Assembly (NCBI GenBank): GCA_964516135.1
Contig: CAZEWN010000006.1
Location: 58,503 to 122,502, forward strand
Reading direction: 5' to 3'
DNA length: 64,000 bases
Origin: 34-65-8 sp964516135
Lineage (GTDB): Bacteria; Pseudomonadota; Alphaproteobacteria; Sphingomonadales; Sphingomonadaceae
Under the pieces are notes generated by a model. The model was not told the origin of the DNA and searched no databases. It worked only from the letters and a program-made list of their open reading frames with translations. The translations under genes and the position numbers were made by a program. How positions within the stretch are numbered: the stretch's first letter is position 1; every line of letters starts with the position of its first letter. Below are positions 17,116 to 24,808 of this stretch, one piece after another.

Positions 17116-17901
17116 ATGAAGCTCGTCGCCACCCTGCGCGAATCGCTGAGCCCGGCGGTCGACCTCGTCTATCCGCCGCGCTGTCCGCTTTGCGGCGACG
17201 GGATCGAAGCCCAGAGCGGTCTGTGCGCCAGTTGCTGGGCAACCCTACGAATACCGGGGGAGCCGTGTTGTGCCGCATGTCAACGGCCGCTGCCTGCTAC
17301 GCTGGAACACGCGGCCGTCTGCGCGCCCTGCATGGCCGACCCGCCCCGCCATGACGGGATTGCCGCGGCAACACTCTACAACGATCCTGCGCGAGCGCTG
17401 GTACTGGCGTTCAAGCATGGCAGGCGGATCGCGCTTGCCAAAATGCTTGCTCGGCTGATGGTGGCGCGAATGCCGGGGGTCGACGGAGATTGGCTGATCG
17501 TTCCCGTGCCGCTTCACCGTTGGCGCTTGTGGCGGCGCGGCTACAACCAGGCGGCCCTGCTGGCCGGCGAGATCGGCAAAGCCAAGGGCGCCAGTGTTCG
17601 AATGGATGCCCTTGTCCGTCATCGCGCGACGCCCGCACTCGGCGGGCTGGGAAGGACGGCACGCAGAAAGGCACTGGTAGGTGCCATCGCGGTCAACCGG
17701 CGCCATGCTGGCGAATTGCGCGGACGCAATGTCCTTCTGGTCGACGACGTACTGACGAGCGGGGCGACCAGCAGCGCCTGCGTCACCCAATTGAAGCGGG
17801 CGGGCGCGAACAAGGTAATGATCTCATGCTTTGCGCGGGTCATCGACGACAGCGAGACCGGCGTTCACGCCTGGCCGCCAAACGAAACGCCCGGGATCTA
17901 A
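17116..17901 (+). CDS. comF: ComF family protein (double zinc finger, phosphoribosyltransferase)
   Basis: A 261-residue ComF/GntX-type protein. The N-terminus holds two CxxC pairs typical of the family zinc finger (CPLCG, CASC, then CCAAC and CAPC). The C-terminal type I phosphoribosyltransferase signature VLLVDDVLTSGATSSACV is intact, and RRGYNQAALLA is the usual substrate loop. ComF is needed for DNA uptake in competent bacteria, but in alphaproteobacteria its role is unclear. The final codons plus the TAA form a hairpin that works as a terminator for minus-strand transcription. Confidence 0.92.
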   Translation: MKLVATLRESLSPAVDLVYPPRCPLCGDGIEAQSGLCASCWATLRIPGEPCCAACQRPLPATLEHAAVCAPCMADPPRHDGIAAATLYNDPARALVLAFKHGRRIALAKMLARLMVARMPGVDGDWLIVPVPLHRWRLWRRGYNQAALLAGEIGKAKGASVRMDALVRHRATPALGGLGRTARRKALVGAIAVNRRHAGELRGRNVLLVDDVLTSGATSSACVTQLKRAGANKVMISCFARVIDDSETGVHAWPPNETPGI

Positions 17902-17912
17902 GACCCCGGGCG
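17881..17912 (-). terminator. Intrinsic terminator for the minus strand, overlapping the comF stop codon
   Basis: On the minus strand an 11-bp stem (17902-17912 with 17888-17898, one G-U pair) has a three-base loop that is exactly the complement of the comF TAA, and is followed by TTTCGTT. On the plus strand the G-U becomes A-C and no T-run follows. It therefore ends a minus-strand transcript coming from the comF-hisI gap. Confidence 0.7.
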
Positions 17913-17926
17913 CCACGTGACGAAAT

Positions 17927-18106
17927 TCAAAGGATCCACCTCGCGGCTACGACGACCAACCCCCTTCGGTCGTCGGGATCCGATCCCTCATCGTTGTTCG
18001 GAGGCGCCTGGCCTGTGCCGGCTGCTCTCCTGCCCCCTGAACCTGGCGCTCTAATGGCACCGCTGTTCCGGTGGACGACCCAGGGGTCGCAAATGTTGTT
18101 TCCCAT
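17927..18106 (-). CDS. Candidate 59-codon ORF within a structured minus-strand transcript
   Basis: The 318-bp comF-hisI gap holds a complete small transcription unit on the minus strand: a promoter-like pair (18173-18178 and 18148-18153), an ATG at 18106 with AAGGA just upstream, 59 sense codons to TGA, and a terminator at 17888-17912. The product would start MGNNICDPWVVHRNSG and end GLVVVAARWIL, with an acidic middle (NNDEGSDPDD). It includes AGA, AGG and CGA codons unlike the neighbours. The same DNA also forms strong hairpins (CGACGACC/GGTCGTCG; GCGCC/GGCGC; CACCG/CGGTG), so a non-coding RNA is equally possible. I do not recognise either. Confidence 0.4.
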   Translation of the reverse strand: MGNNICDPWVVHRNSGAIRAPGSGGRRAAGTGQAPPNNDEGSDPDDRRGLVVVAARWIL

Positions 18107-18147
18107 TCATTTCCTTTTCGGCAAAGCAGCAAGTTGAAGCGCCATGG

Positions 18148-18178
18148 ATTTTAGGGCCGCTCTGTGATTATTGTGCAA
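18148..18178 (-). promoter_or_regulatory. Promoter of the small minus-strand unit
   Basis: TTGCAC (complement of 18173-18178) and TAAAAT (complement of 18148-18153) are separated by 19 bases, one or two more than ideal for the housekeeping sigma factor. Transcription would start near 18141 and run about 260 nt to the terminator next to comF. Confidence 0.45.
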
Positions 18179-18219
18179 CAAAGGCGCCCTGCGCTTATCG
18201 CATCTTGCCGGAAGTCGTC

Positions 18220-18597
18220 ATGTCCCAATGCTCCAAAGCCCTCGACCGGGAAACCGGCGCCACATTCCAACCGAGCTTCGATGCACACGGACTGCTCGTC
18301 ACCATCGTGCTGCATAGCGAGAGTTCAGCGCCGCTGATGGTCGCGTACATGAACGCCGAGGCACTGGAGCGAACCCGCGCCACCGGTTTCGCGCACTTCT
18401 GGTCACGGTCCCGCCAGTCGCTATGGATGAAGGGAGAAACGTCGGGCAACGTGCTCATGGTTGAGCGAATGCTGGTCGACTGCGATCAGGATGCGCTCGT
18501 GCTGATGTGCCGCCCGGCGGGCCCGACATGTCACACCGGTGCGCCGACATGCTTCTATCGTGAGCTATCGGGTGATGGTCTCGTGCCAGTTTCTTGA
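18220..18597 (+). CDS. hisI: Phosphoribosyl-AMP cyclohydrolase
   Basis: A 125-residue HisI that opens the adenine ring of phosphoribosyl-AMP in histidine synthesis. Core motifs are VAYMNAEALERT, FWSRSRQSLWMKGETSGN, the metal site VDCDQDALV and the zinc cysteines CRPAGPTCHTGAPTCFYR. ATG 18220 follows GGAAG; an in-frame TTG lies 15 bases upstream. No other histidine gene is in the window, so it stands alone. The last few bases overlap the LiuR-like operator of the MerR gene. Confidence 0.93.
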   Translation: MSQCSKALDRETGATFQPSFDAHGLLVTIVLHSESSAPLMVAYMNAEALERTRATGFAHFWSRSRQSLWMKGETSGNVLMVERMLVDCDQDALVLMCRPAGPTCHTGAPTCFYRELSGDGLVPVS

Positions 18598-18609
18598 CGT
18601 TTACGTAAA
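18594..18609. promoter_or_regulatory. LiuR-type ACGT operator before the MerR/acyl-CoA dehydrogenase operon
   Basis: TTGACGTTTACGTAAA fits the pattern TT-N-ACGT-NN-ACGT-N-AA known for LiuR, a MerR-family regulator of branched-chain amino acid and acyl-CoA catabolism. It lies 8 bases before the MerR start, overlapping the end of hisI. Autoregulation by the adjacent MerR protein is the simplest reading. Confidence 0.6.
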
Positions 18610-18616
18610 GGACATT

Positions 18617-19066
18617 ATGACAGGTGGCATGCCAGCCACCGACCCCTCGCCCAACGGCCACCGCGGCGCCCATATCGAGCGGCCCGACAAGCTGGAACGG
18701 GAACAGTATTCGATTTCCGATCTCACGACGGAGTTCGATTGCACCGCACGCGCCTTGCGTTTTTACGAGGACGAAGGACTCATCGCTCCGCAGCGGATAG
18801 GCCTGAGCCGCGTCTATTCCAAGCGCGACCGTGCCCGGCTTGCCTGGATCATGCGCGCCAAGAACGTAGGGTTCAGCCTGACCGAGATTCGCGAGATGAT
18901 CGACCTTTACGATCTCGGCGACGGCAGGGTCGAGCAGCGGCGCGTCACGATCGAGAAATGCCGAACCCACATCGCCAAGCTCAGGCAGCAGCGGGCCGAC
19001 ATCGATTCCTCGATCAAGGATCTCACCCAATTCATCAAGCTGGTCGAAGATATCGACCGCGACTGA
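18617..19066 (+). CDS. MerR family transcriptional regulator (LiuR-like)
   Basis: A 149-residue regulator with an N-terminal winged helix (YSISDLTTEFDCTARALRFY, EDEGLIAPQRIGLSRVY) and a C-terminal coiled coil (RQQRADIDSSIKDLTQFIKLVEDI) without a metal-binding cysteine cluster. ATG 18617 is preceded by AAAGGAC. The long unstructured N-terminal extension (residues 1-35) is typical of this acyl-CoA-linked subgroup. The gene is 18 bp upstream of an acyl-CoA dehydrogenase and behind a LiuR-type operator, so it probably controls acyl-CoA breakdown. Confidence 0.88.
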   Translation: MTGGMPATDPSPNGHRGAHIERPDKLEREQYSISDLTTEFDCTARALRFYEDEGLIAPQRIGLSRVYSKRDRARLAWIMRAKNVGFSLTEIREMIDLYDLGDGRVEQRRVTIEKCRTHIAKLRQQRADIDSSIKDLTQFIKLVEDIDRD

Positions 19067-19084
19067 CCGCCACAGGGAACCAAG

Positions 19085-20890
19085 ATGCCAAGCTATACCG
19101 CCCCGACCCGCGACACGCGTTTCATCGTCAATGAAGTTCTGGACCTCGCCAGCTACGGCAACCTTCCCGGCTTCGAGAGCGCGACGCCCGACATGATCGA
19201 TGCCGTGATCGGCGAGGCCGGGCGTTTCTGCGCCGAGGTGCTCGCACCGATCAACCAGGCGGGCGACCAGCACGGGTGCAAGCGGCACGAGGATGGCTCT
19301 GTCACTACACCGCCTGGGTTCAAAGAGGCTTTCGAGCAATTCCGCGATGGCGGCTGGAGCACGCTTTCGGCGCCGGAGGAATTCGGCGGGCAGGGGATGC
19401 CCCACGTGCTGGGGTTCATGCTGGAAGAATTCATCTCCAGCGCCAACCAGGCCTTCGGCATGTATCCGGGCCTTACCAATGGCGCGGTTTCGGCGCTGAT
19501 CGCCAAGGGCAGCGACGAGCAGAAGGCCAAGTACCTGCCCAAGATGATCGCCAACGAATGGACCGGCACCATGAACCTAACCGAGCCGCACTGCGGCACG
19601 GACCTGGGCATGATCCGCACCAAGGCGGAACCGAACGGCGACGGCAGCTATGCCATCACCGGCACCAAGATCTTCATTTCGGCGGGTGAGCACGACCTGA
19701 CCGAGAACATCATCCACCTGGTCCTGGCGAAGACGCCCGGCGCGCCCGATTCGACCAAGGGCATCTCGCTGTTCGTGGTGCCGAAGGTGCTGGTGAACGA
19801 CGATGGCAGCCTGGGGGCGCGCAACGGCGTCACCTGCGGCTCGATCGAGCACAAGATGGGCATCCACGGCAATTCGACCTGTGTGCTCAACTACGATGGC
19901 GCGACCGGCTGGCTGGTGGGCGAGGAGAACAAGGGCCTTGCCGCGATGTTCATCATGATGAACGCGGCGCGTCTGGGCGTCGGCATCCAGGGGCTTGCCC
20001 AGGCCGAGGTCGCCTACCAGAACGCGGTCGCCTACGCCAAGGACCGGCGGCAGGGCAGGGCGCTGACCGGCCCGGCGGAACCGCAGGCGCAGGCCGATCC
20101 GATCATCGTCCACGCCGATGTGCGCCGGATGCTGATGGACGCCAAGGCCTTCACCGAGGGAATGCGCGCGCTATGCCTGTGGGGGGCGCTGTTGGTCGAT
20201 CTGGCGCACAAGGCGCAGACAGAGGAGGAGAGGATTCAGGCCGACCTACTGATCGGGTTGATGACCCCGGTTATCAAGGGCTATGGCACTGACAAGGGCT
20301 TCGACACCGCGGTCAACATGCAGCAGGTCTTCGGCGGGCACGGCTACATCGAGGAATGGGGGATGAGCCAGTTCGTGCGCGACGCGCGCATCGCCCAGAT
20401 CTACGAAGGCACCAATGGCGTGCAGGCGATGGACCTGTGCGGCCGCAAACTGGCCCAAGGCGGTGGCGCGGCGGTGCAGGCGTTCTTCAAGCTGGTGGGC
20501 GAGGAATGTGCTGCGGCCAAGGGCGACGAGACGCTCGGCCCGATCGCTGAACGGCTCGAAAAGGCGCTGGGTGAACAGCAGGCCGCGACCATGTGGTTCA
20601 TGCAGAACGCCATGACCAATCCGAACAACCTGGGTGCGGGCGCCCACCATTACATGCACCTGATGGGCCTGGTGACGCTTGGCCTGATGTGGCTGCGCAT
20701 GGCGAAAGTCGCGCAAGGCAAGCTGACGAGCGGTGGCGACGACAAGGCATTCTACGAGGCGAAGCTGGTCACCGCGCGTTACTACGCCGAGCGATTCCTG
20801 CCCGATGCCGGTGCGCTGCGGCGCAAGGTGGAGGCGGGCGGCGAGGCAATGATGGCGCTGGACGAGGATGCTTTCGCGACGGCCGCGTAA
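19085..20890 (+). CDS. Acyl-CoA dehydrogenase, long DmdC-like type
   Basis: A 601-residue flavin acyl-CoA dehydrogenase of the long family that includes 3-methylmercaptopropionyl-CoA dehydrogenase (DmdC). Domains: N-terminal helical, middle beta (MNLTEPHCGTDLGMIRTKAE; ITGTKIFISAGEHD), C-terminal helical (ARLGVGIQGLAQAEVAYQNA; QVFGGHGYIEEWGMSQFVRD with the usual ARIAQIYEGTNGVQAMDL) and an extra roughly 130-residue C-terminal domain. It oxidises acyl-CoA to enoyl-CoA with FAD; the substrate chain is unknown. It is co-transcribed with the MerR gene just upstream. Confidence 0.92.
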   Translation: MPSYTAPTRDTRFIVNEVLDLASYGNLPGFESATPDMIDAVIGEAGRFCAEVLAPINQAGDQHGCKRHEDGSVTTPPGFKEAFEQFRDGGWSTLSAPEEFGGQGMPHVLGFMLEEFISSANQAFGMYPGLTNGAVSALIAKGSDEQKAKYLPKMIANEWTGTMNLTEPHCGTDLGMIRTKAEPNGDGSYAITGTKIFISAGEHDLTENIIHLVLAKTPGAPDSTKGISLFVVPKVLVNDDGSLGARNGVTCGSIEHKMGIHGNSTCVLNYDGATGWLVGEENKGLAAMFIMMNAARLGVGIQGLAQAEVAYQNAVAYAKDRRQGRALTGPAEPQAQADPIIVHADVRRMLMDAKAFTEGMRALCLWGALLVDLAHKAQTEEERIQADLLIGLMTPVIKGYGTDKGFDTAVNMQQVFGGHGYIEEWGMSQFVRDARIAQIYEGTNGVQAMDLCGRKLAQGGGAAVQAFFKLVGEECAAAKGDETLGPIAERLEKALGEQQAATMWFMQNAMTNPNNLGAGAHHYMHLMGLVTLGLMWLRMAKVAQGKLTSGGDDKAFYEAKLVTARYYAERFLPDAGALRRKVEAGGEAMMALDEDAFATAA

Positions 20891-20924
20891 GTAGGCCGCT
20901 CCGGGTAATCAGCCGGGTAGTTGA

Positions 20925-22076
20925 TCAAGGTGTTGGTTGGGGATGCCACAACCGCCGGATCGTCGCGAGCGCGCGTTCGGTTTCGCCCGGATCGGCCGCC
21001 TCGCTGGCGTCGCCATAGCCGAAATCCTCGTTGTCGCCCAATGATTGCGCCACCACGCCGTCGCGGCGCGAAACGGTGATGACGCCGTCGTAATAGAGCG
21101 CATAGCGCGCTTCCGGCTGTGGCACGAGCCAGCCAATTTGCCCGCGCACCGGCACCAGCGTTTCATCACCCCAGATCGCACGCGCCCCGTATCCCATGCA
21201 GTTCACGATAACCGGCTCAGACAGCTGGAGGACCGCTGCGCGATCGGGAAAGGCACGGCGCAGCATCCGCCCGCCACGCAGCGTGAAGGCTTGTGCCAAC
21301 CGGTCGACATAGCTGGCGATGTTGAACACCATTCCCTGTCCCATGGCGGTTTCGCGGCCGGGAAAGGGGTTGTCCGTGCTTCCCAACTGGCGCCACGGCG
21401 GCGTCAAGTCTCGCACGCGGCGATGGGTCCGCAGGAACGGCTGGATAGCCCGGGCGCGTGTGCGGGCATCGGCATCGACCACCTCATAGCTTGGCAGGTA
21501 TTCGACCGGGTCGCCGATCAGCCCAACCATGTCGCGATGCGATGCGAAGGAAGCGCGCGCCCAGCGTTCCCATCGTTCGGTGAACCCGGACGGCGCGGCG
21601 GGTTCGAGCGCGATCCGGCTGCTGGGAGACCAAACGCCCGTCGCGCGCGCTGAGCGTGTTTCAGCAGGAAACTCCGCTGCATAGAGCGTCACCCGCGCCC
21701 CAGTCTCGATCAACCGCATAGCCGTGGTGAGCCCGATTACGCCGGCCCCGACCACCGCGATGTGTTCGCCGCCGCCCGAGCGGGCGAGGGCAGCCGCCTC
21801 CGCCGCGCAACCCCAGCCCAGCGACCATCCAGCGCCGCCGTGGCCATAGTTGTGAACCACCGTCCGGGCTCCGAACCGCTCCGCCTCCAGCCGTGGACCG
21901 GCTGGTCGGAACGGCCTGAGGCAGACGGTTACTTTCATCAGGTGCTGTGCATCGGCACGCAGCGGTGCCAGGCGAGGGGAGGCAGGGGCTGATACCGCCA
22001 GTGGCGCGCGCGTACAGCCCGCCAGCAAAGCCACCGCGCCGGTTGCCAGCAACCGTCGGCGATCAGGCTGCATCAT
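20925..22076 (-). CDS. FAD-dependent D-amino-acid-oxidase-like protein, Tat lipoprotein
   Basis: A 383-residue flavoprotein. The N-terminus combines a twin-arginine motif (DRRRLLATGAVALLAGC) with a lipobox, so the folded FAD protein should be Tat-exported and lipid anchored. The FAD-binding motif is VVGAGVIGLTTAMRLIETGA at about 120; NYGHGGAGWSLGWGCA precedes it and VNCMGYGARAIWGD, VPVRGQIGWL follow, all typical of D-amino acid oxidases. An upstream GTG (22091) overlaps the cysK stop. ATG 22076 is preferred because GAAGG lies 8 bases before it. It is third in an MFS-cysK-oxidase operon. Confidence 0.85.
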   Translation of the reverse strand: MMQPDRRRLLATGAVALLAGCTRAPLAVSAPASPRLAPLRADAQHLMKVTVCLRPFRPAGPRLEAERFGARTVVHNYGHGGAGWSLGWGCAAEAAALARSGGGEHIAVVGAGVIGLTTAMRLIETGARVTLYAAEFPAETRSARATGVWSPSSRIALEPAAPSGFTERWERWARASFASHRDMVGLIGDPVEYLPSYEVVDADARTRARAIQPFLRTHRRVRDLTPPWRQLGSTDNPFPGRETAMGQGMVFNIASYVDRLAQAFTLRGGRMLRRAFPDRAAVLQLSEPVIVNCMGYGARAIWGDETLVPVRGQIGWLVPQPEARYALYYDGVITVSRRDGVVAQSLGDNEDFGYGDASEAADPGETERALATIRRLWHPQPTP

Positions 22077-22087
22077 GGCCGCGCCCT

Positions 22088-23008
22088 TCACTCTTCAGGC
22101 AGGAAATCCGGTACTGACAGATAGCGCTCGCCGGTGTCGTAATTGAAGCCAAGCACCCGCGTGCCGGTAGCCAGTTCCGGCAGCTTCCTGGCGATTGCGG
22201 CGAGGGTCGCGCCGCTTGAGATTCCGACCAGCATGCCTTCCTCACGCGCGCAGCGACGAGCCATTTCCTTGGCTTCTTCGGCATCGATCTGGATGGCGCC
22301 GTCGATTGCCTGGGTGTGAAGATTACCCGGGATGAACCCGGCCCCGATGCCCTGGATGGGGTGTGGCGCGGGCTGGCCGCCGCTTATGACGGGTGAAAGC
22401 GCCGGTTCGACCGCATAGGCCTTCATTCCGGCCCAATGCCGCTTCAACTCCTCAGCGCACCCGGTCAGGTGGCCGCCCGTCCCGACACCAGTGATCAGCA
22501 CGTCGATTGGACTATCGGCGAAATCGTCGAGGATTTCCTTTGCCGTGGTTGCAACATGGACTTTCCAGTTGGCTTCGTTGTCGAACTGGCTCGGGATCCA
22601 GGCGCCATCGATCTCGGCGGCGAGCTCGCTGGCACGCTCGATTGCCCCCTTCATCCCTTTCTCGCGCGGCGTCAGGTCGAATGTCGCGCCATAGGCCAGC
22701 ATCAGCCGGCGACGTTCCAGGCTCATGCTTTCGGGCATCACGAGGACCAACTTGTAGCCTTTGACTGCGGCGACCATGGCAAGGCCGATGCCAGTATTGC
22801 CGCTCGTCGGCTCGATGATCGTTCCGCCAGGCTTCAAGGCGCCCGATCGCTCCGCGTCCTCGATCATCGCGAGGCCGATCCGGTCCTTGATCGACCCGCC
22901 GGGGTTTGCCCGCTCGCTCTTCACCCAGACTTCGTGGTCGGGGAACATGCGCGTTAGGCGAATGTGGGGGGTATTGCCGATGGTGGCAAGAATGCTCTGG
23001 GCCTTCAT
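22088..23008 (-). CDS. cysK: Cysteine synthase A
   Basis: A 306-residue PLP enzyme making cysteine from O-acetylserine and sulfide. The PLP lysine lies in NPGGSIKDRIGLAMI, the substrate loop is PTSGNTGIGLAMV, and the cofactor phosphate loop is TGVGTGGHLTG; GISSGATLAAIARKL closes the family set. It overlaps the MFS gene upstream by ATGA and the flavoprotein gene downstream, so it is the middle gene of an operon. Whether the CysK-exporter pairing is functional cannot be seen. Confidence 0.95.
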   Translation of the reverse strand: MKAQSILATIGNTPHIRLTRMFPDHEVWVKSERANPGGSIKDRIGLAMIEDAERSGALKPGGTIIEPTSGNTGIGLAMVAAVKGYKLVLVMPESMSLERRRLMLAYGATFDLTPREKGMKGAIERASELAAEIDGAWIPSQFDNEANWKVHVATTAKEILDDFADSPIDVLITGVGTGGHLTGCAEELKRHWAGMKAYAVEPALSPVISGGQPAPHPIQGIGAGFIPGNLHTQAIDGAIQIDAEEAKEMARRCAREEGMLVGISSGATLAAIARKLPELATGTRVLGFNYDTGERYLSVPDFLPEE

Positions 23009-24294
23009 GGTTGGCTCCTGCTGGGGGTTTTGGCGTCCGTTTCTAGCAACTCTGGCGGCGGGTCAAAGGTCCGCGTGGTCCGCAGGACGGGAAACAGTCT
23101 GCTCCACAGCGCGACCGTGGCGATTGCGCCGGCACCGCCGGCCACGACCGCGGCCACCGGACCGATCAGGAATGCCAGCGTGCCGGAAAAGAAATCGCCG
23201 AATTCATTGGAGGCGCTGATCGTCAGGTTGCTGACCGATGACACCCTGCCACGCTTGTCATCCGGCGTGTGAAGCTGGATCAGCGACTGGCGAATGTATA
23301 CGCTGAACATGTCAGCCGCGCCTACGACAAACAGCGCGGCGAGGCTCAATGGCAGCGATGTTGATACTCCGAACACGATAGTCGCCACGCCGAAGATCGC
23401 CACCGACCACAACATGGCAGGACCGACGTTGCGTGCCAGTGGGCGGAACGAGAACAGCAGCGCCATCGCCGCCGCCCCGGCCGCTGGCGCCATCGCCAGC
23501 TGGGCGAGGCCACGCTCACCGACCTGGAGAATATCGCGCGCGTAGACCGGAAACAGTGCCGTCGCCCCCGCCAGGAACACCGCGAACAGGTCAAGCGTGA
23601 TCGAGCCGAGCACCATCTTGTTGTTGCCTACATAGCGCAGGCCATCAATCATCTGCCCGAGGGGACGCTGCGCTCCGGCGATCGGAGGCTGCGGTACCTT
23701 GCCGACCATCGCCAGCGCCGCCATCGCAACTACGTAGAGGACGGCCGCAACCGCATAGGGGAGGGCAGCCTCCAGCTCGTGCAGGTAGCCGCCGATACCC
23801 GGTCCAACGATCATTCCAACCTGCCATGAGATCGAGCTGAGCGCGATCGCGGTCGGCAGTATCGTGCGCGGTACGAGATTGGGGGCAAGCGCCGATAGCG
23901 CGGGGCTGCCGAATGCGCGGGAAATGCCGAGCATCACCGCGATCGCGAACAGCCATCCCAGCGTCAGCGCACCATCCCACGTCAACCAGGCCAGCGTGCC
24001 GGCACAGGCGAGCTGAAGTAATGTCGTCGCGATGGCGAGGTTGCGCCTGTCGAATCGGTCGGCGGCGAGGCCGGAGAACGGTGTCAGCAGGAACAACGGG
24101 ACGAACTGGAACAGACCGATCAATGCCAGTTGACCCGCCGCGCCCTGCATCGACATGCCGCCATCGCGCGCAAGATTGTATGTCTGCCAGCCGATCACCA
24201 ACAGCATGGCATACTGCGCCAGCGTCATGGACATGCGCGCGACCCAATAGGCGCGAAAACTGGCGATATGGAACGGGTGGGTTGGCGCGGTCAC
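23005..24294 (-). CDS. MFS transporter (EntS-like exporter type)
   Basis: A 429-residue major facilitator with about 12 hydrophobic segments, starting at GTG (VTAPTHPFHIASFRAYW). The motif-A loop is GLAADRFDRRNLAIA after helix 2, and a mid-protein loop carries PQPPIAGAQRPLGQMIDGL. The pattern (short N-terminus, ARM..TLAQYAMLLVIGW) matches the enterobactin-exporter/MdtG-like branch, mostly drug or siderophore efflux. It overlaps cysK by four bases. Confidence 0.85.
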   Translation of the reverse strand: MTAPTHPFHIASFRAYWVARMSMTLAQYAMLLVIGWQTYNLARDGGMSMQGAAGQLALIGLFQFVPLFLLTPFSGLAADRFDRRNLAIATTLLQLACAGTLAWLTWDGALTLGWLFAIAVMLGISRAFGSPALSALAPNLVPRTILPTAIALSSISWQVGMIVGPGIGGYLHELEAALPYAVAAVLYVVAMAALAMVGKVPQPPIAGAQRPLGQMIDGLRYVGNNKMVLGSITLDLFAVFLAGATALFPVYARDILQVGERGLAQLAMAPAAGAAAMALLFSFRPLARNVGPAMLWSVAIFGVATIVFGVSTSLPLSLAALFVVGAADMFSVYIRQSLIQLHTPDDKRGRVSSVSNLTISASNEFGDFFSGTLAFLIGPVAAVVAGGAGAIATVALWSRLFPVLRTTRTFDPPPELLETDAKTPSRSQP

Positions 24295-24374
24295 GCCAGC
24301 GCCAATGGCAGCGCCACGCCGGGTTGGGAAGCGCGCCTTGCTTTACGTGCGGAAAATCGGGCTAACCTGCGATT

Positions 24375-24713
24375 TCAGCGCAAGCGGCGCAGTTTCGGAT
24401 TGGGCTGCAGGGTGTCGATCATCCCGACAAAATCGTCGAGGCGGATGATCCGCTCGAACTGGAAACCGGTGCGCCCGTCGTGGCTCCAGATCACATAGGC
24501 CTCGATCCGCCCGATCACCGGCAGGCGGATGATCACCCGATCACCGCGCGCCAGCGGCTCACTGTCGTCGACCATGAAGCCATGCGCGGAGATGTTGGAA
24601 ATGTGGAGGTGCAAGTCGCCGCGCGCGTAATGCTCCGCGATCACCGGGTAATCGACCGGATGGCGTGCTGCGCGGCGCAGATCGGTAACGCTGAGGCTGG
24701 CTCCGGACGACAC
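24375..24713 (-). CDS. PilZ domain protein
   Basis: A 112-residue single PilZ domain. The c-di-GMP signature is present: RRAARHPVDYPV (RxxxR) and ISNISAHGFMVDD (NxSxxG). The start is GTG 24713 with AGGAGG about 11 bases upstream. It probably reads cyclic di-GMP and acts on an unknown partner. It stands alone between the MFS gene and tyrS. Confidence 0.9.
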   Translation of the reverse strand: MSSGASLSVTDLRRAARHPVDYPVIAEHYARGDLHLHISNISAHGFMVDDSEPLARGDRVIIRLPVIGRIEAYVIWSHDGRTGFQFERIIRLDDFVGMIDTLQPNPKLRRLR

Positions 24714-24789
24714 TGACGATGCCCCCTCCTAGGTGCTTCGATGAAGTCCCCTAATGCGCCATAAAGGCTGACATTTGGTAAAGGCCGCC

Positions 24790-24806
24790 TGTCCCTTTGC
24801 GGGACA
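24790..24806 (-). terminator. Hairpin after tyrS
   Basis: TGTCCC (24790-24795) and GGGACA (24801-24806) form a 6-bp stem with a five-base loop, just beyond the tyrS stop on the minus strand. The T-run behind it is poor, so it is at best a weak terminator. Confidence 0.4.
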
Positions 24807-24808
24807 AG

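Noticed and set aside
18001..18080. SRP RNA or 6S RNA in the comF-hisI gap
   Set aside because: The minus strand has CCAGGTTCAGG...AGCAGCC, similar to the SRP core, and the plus strand has short 6S-like words, but the invariant GGAA tetraloop stem of SRP and the pairing 3' half of 6S are missing.
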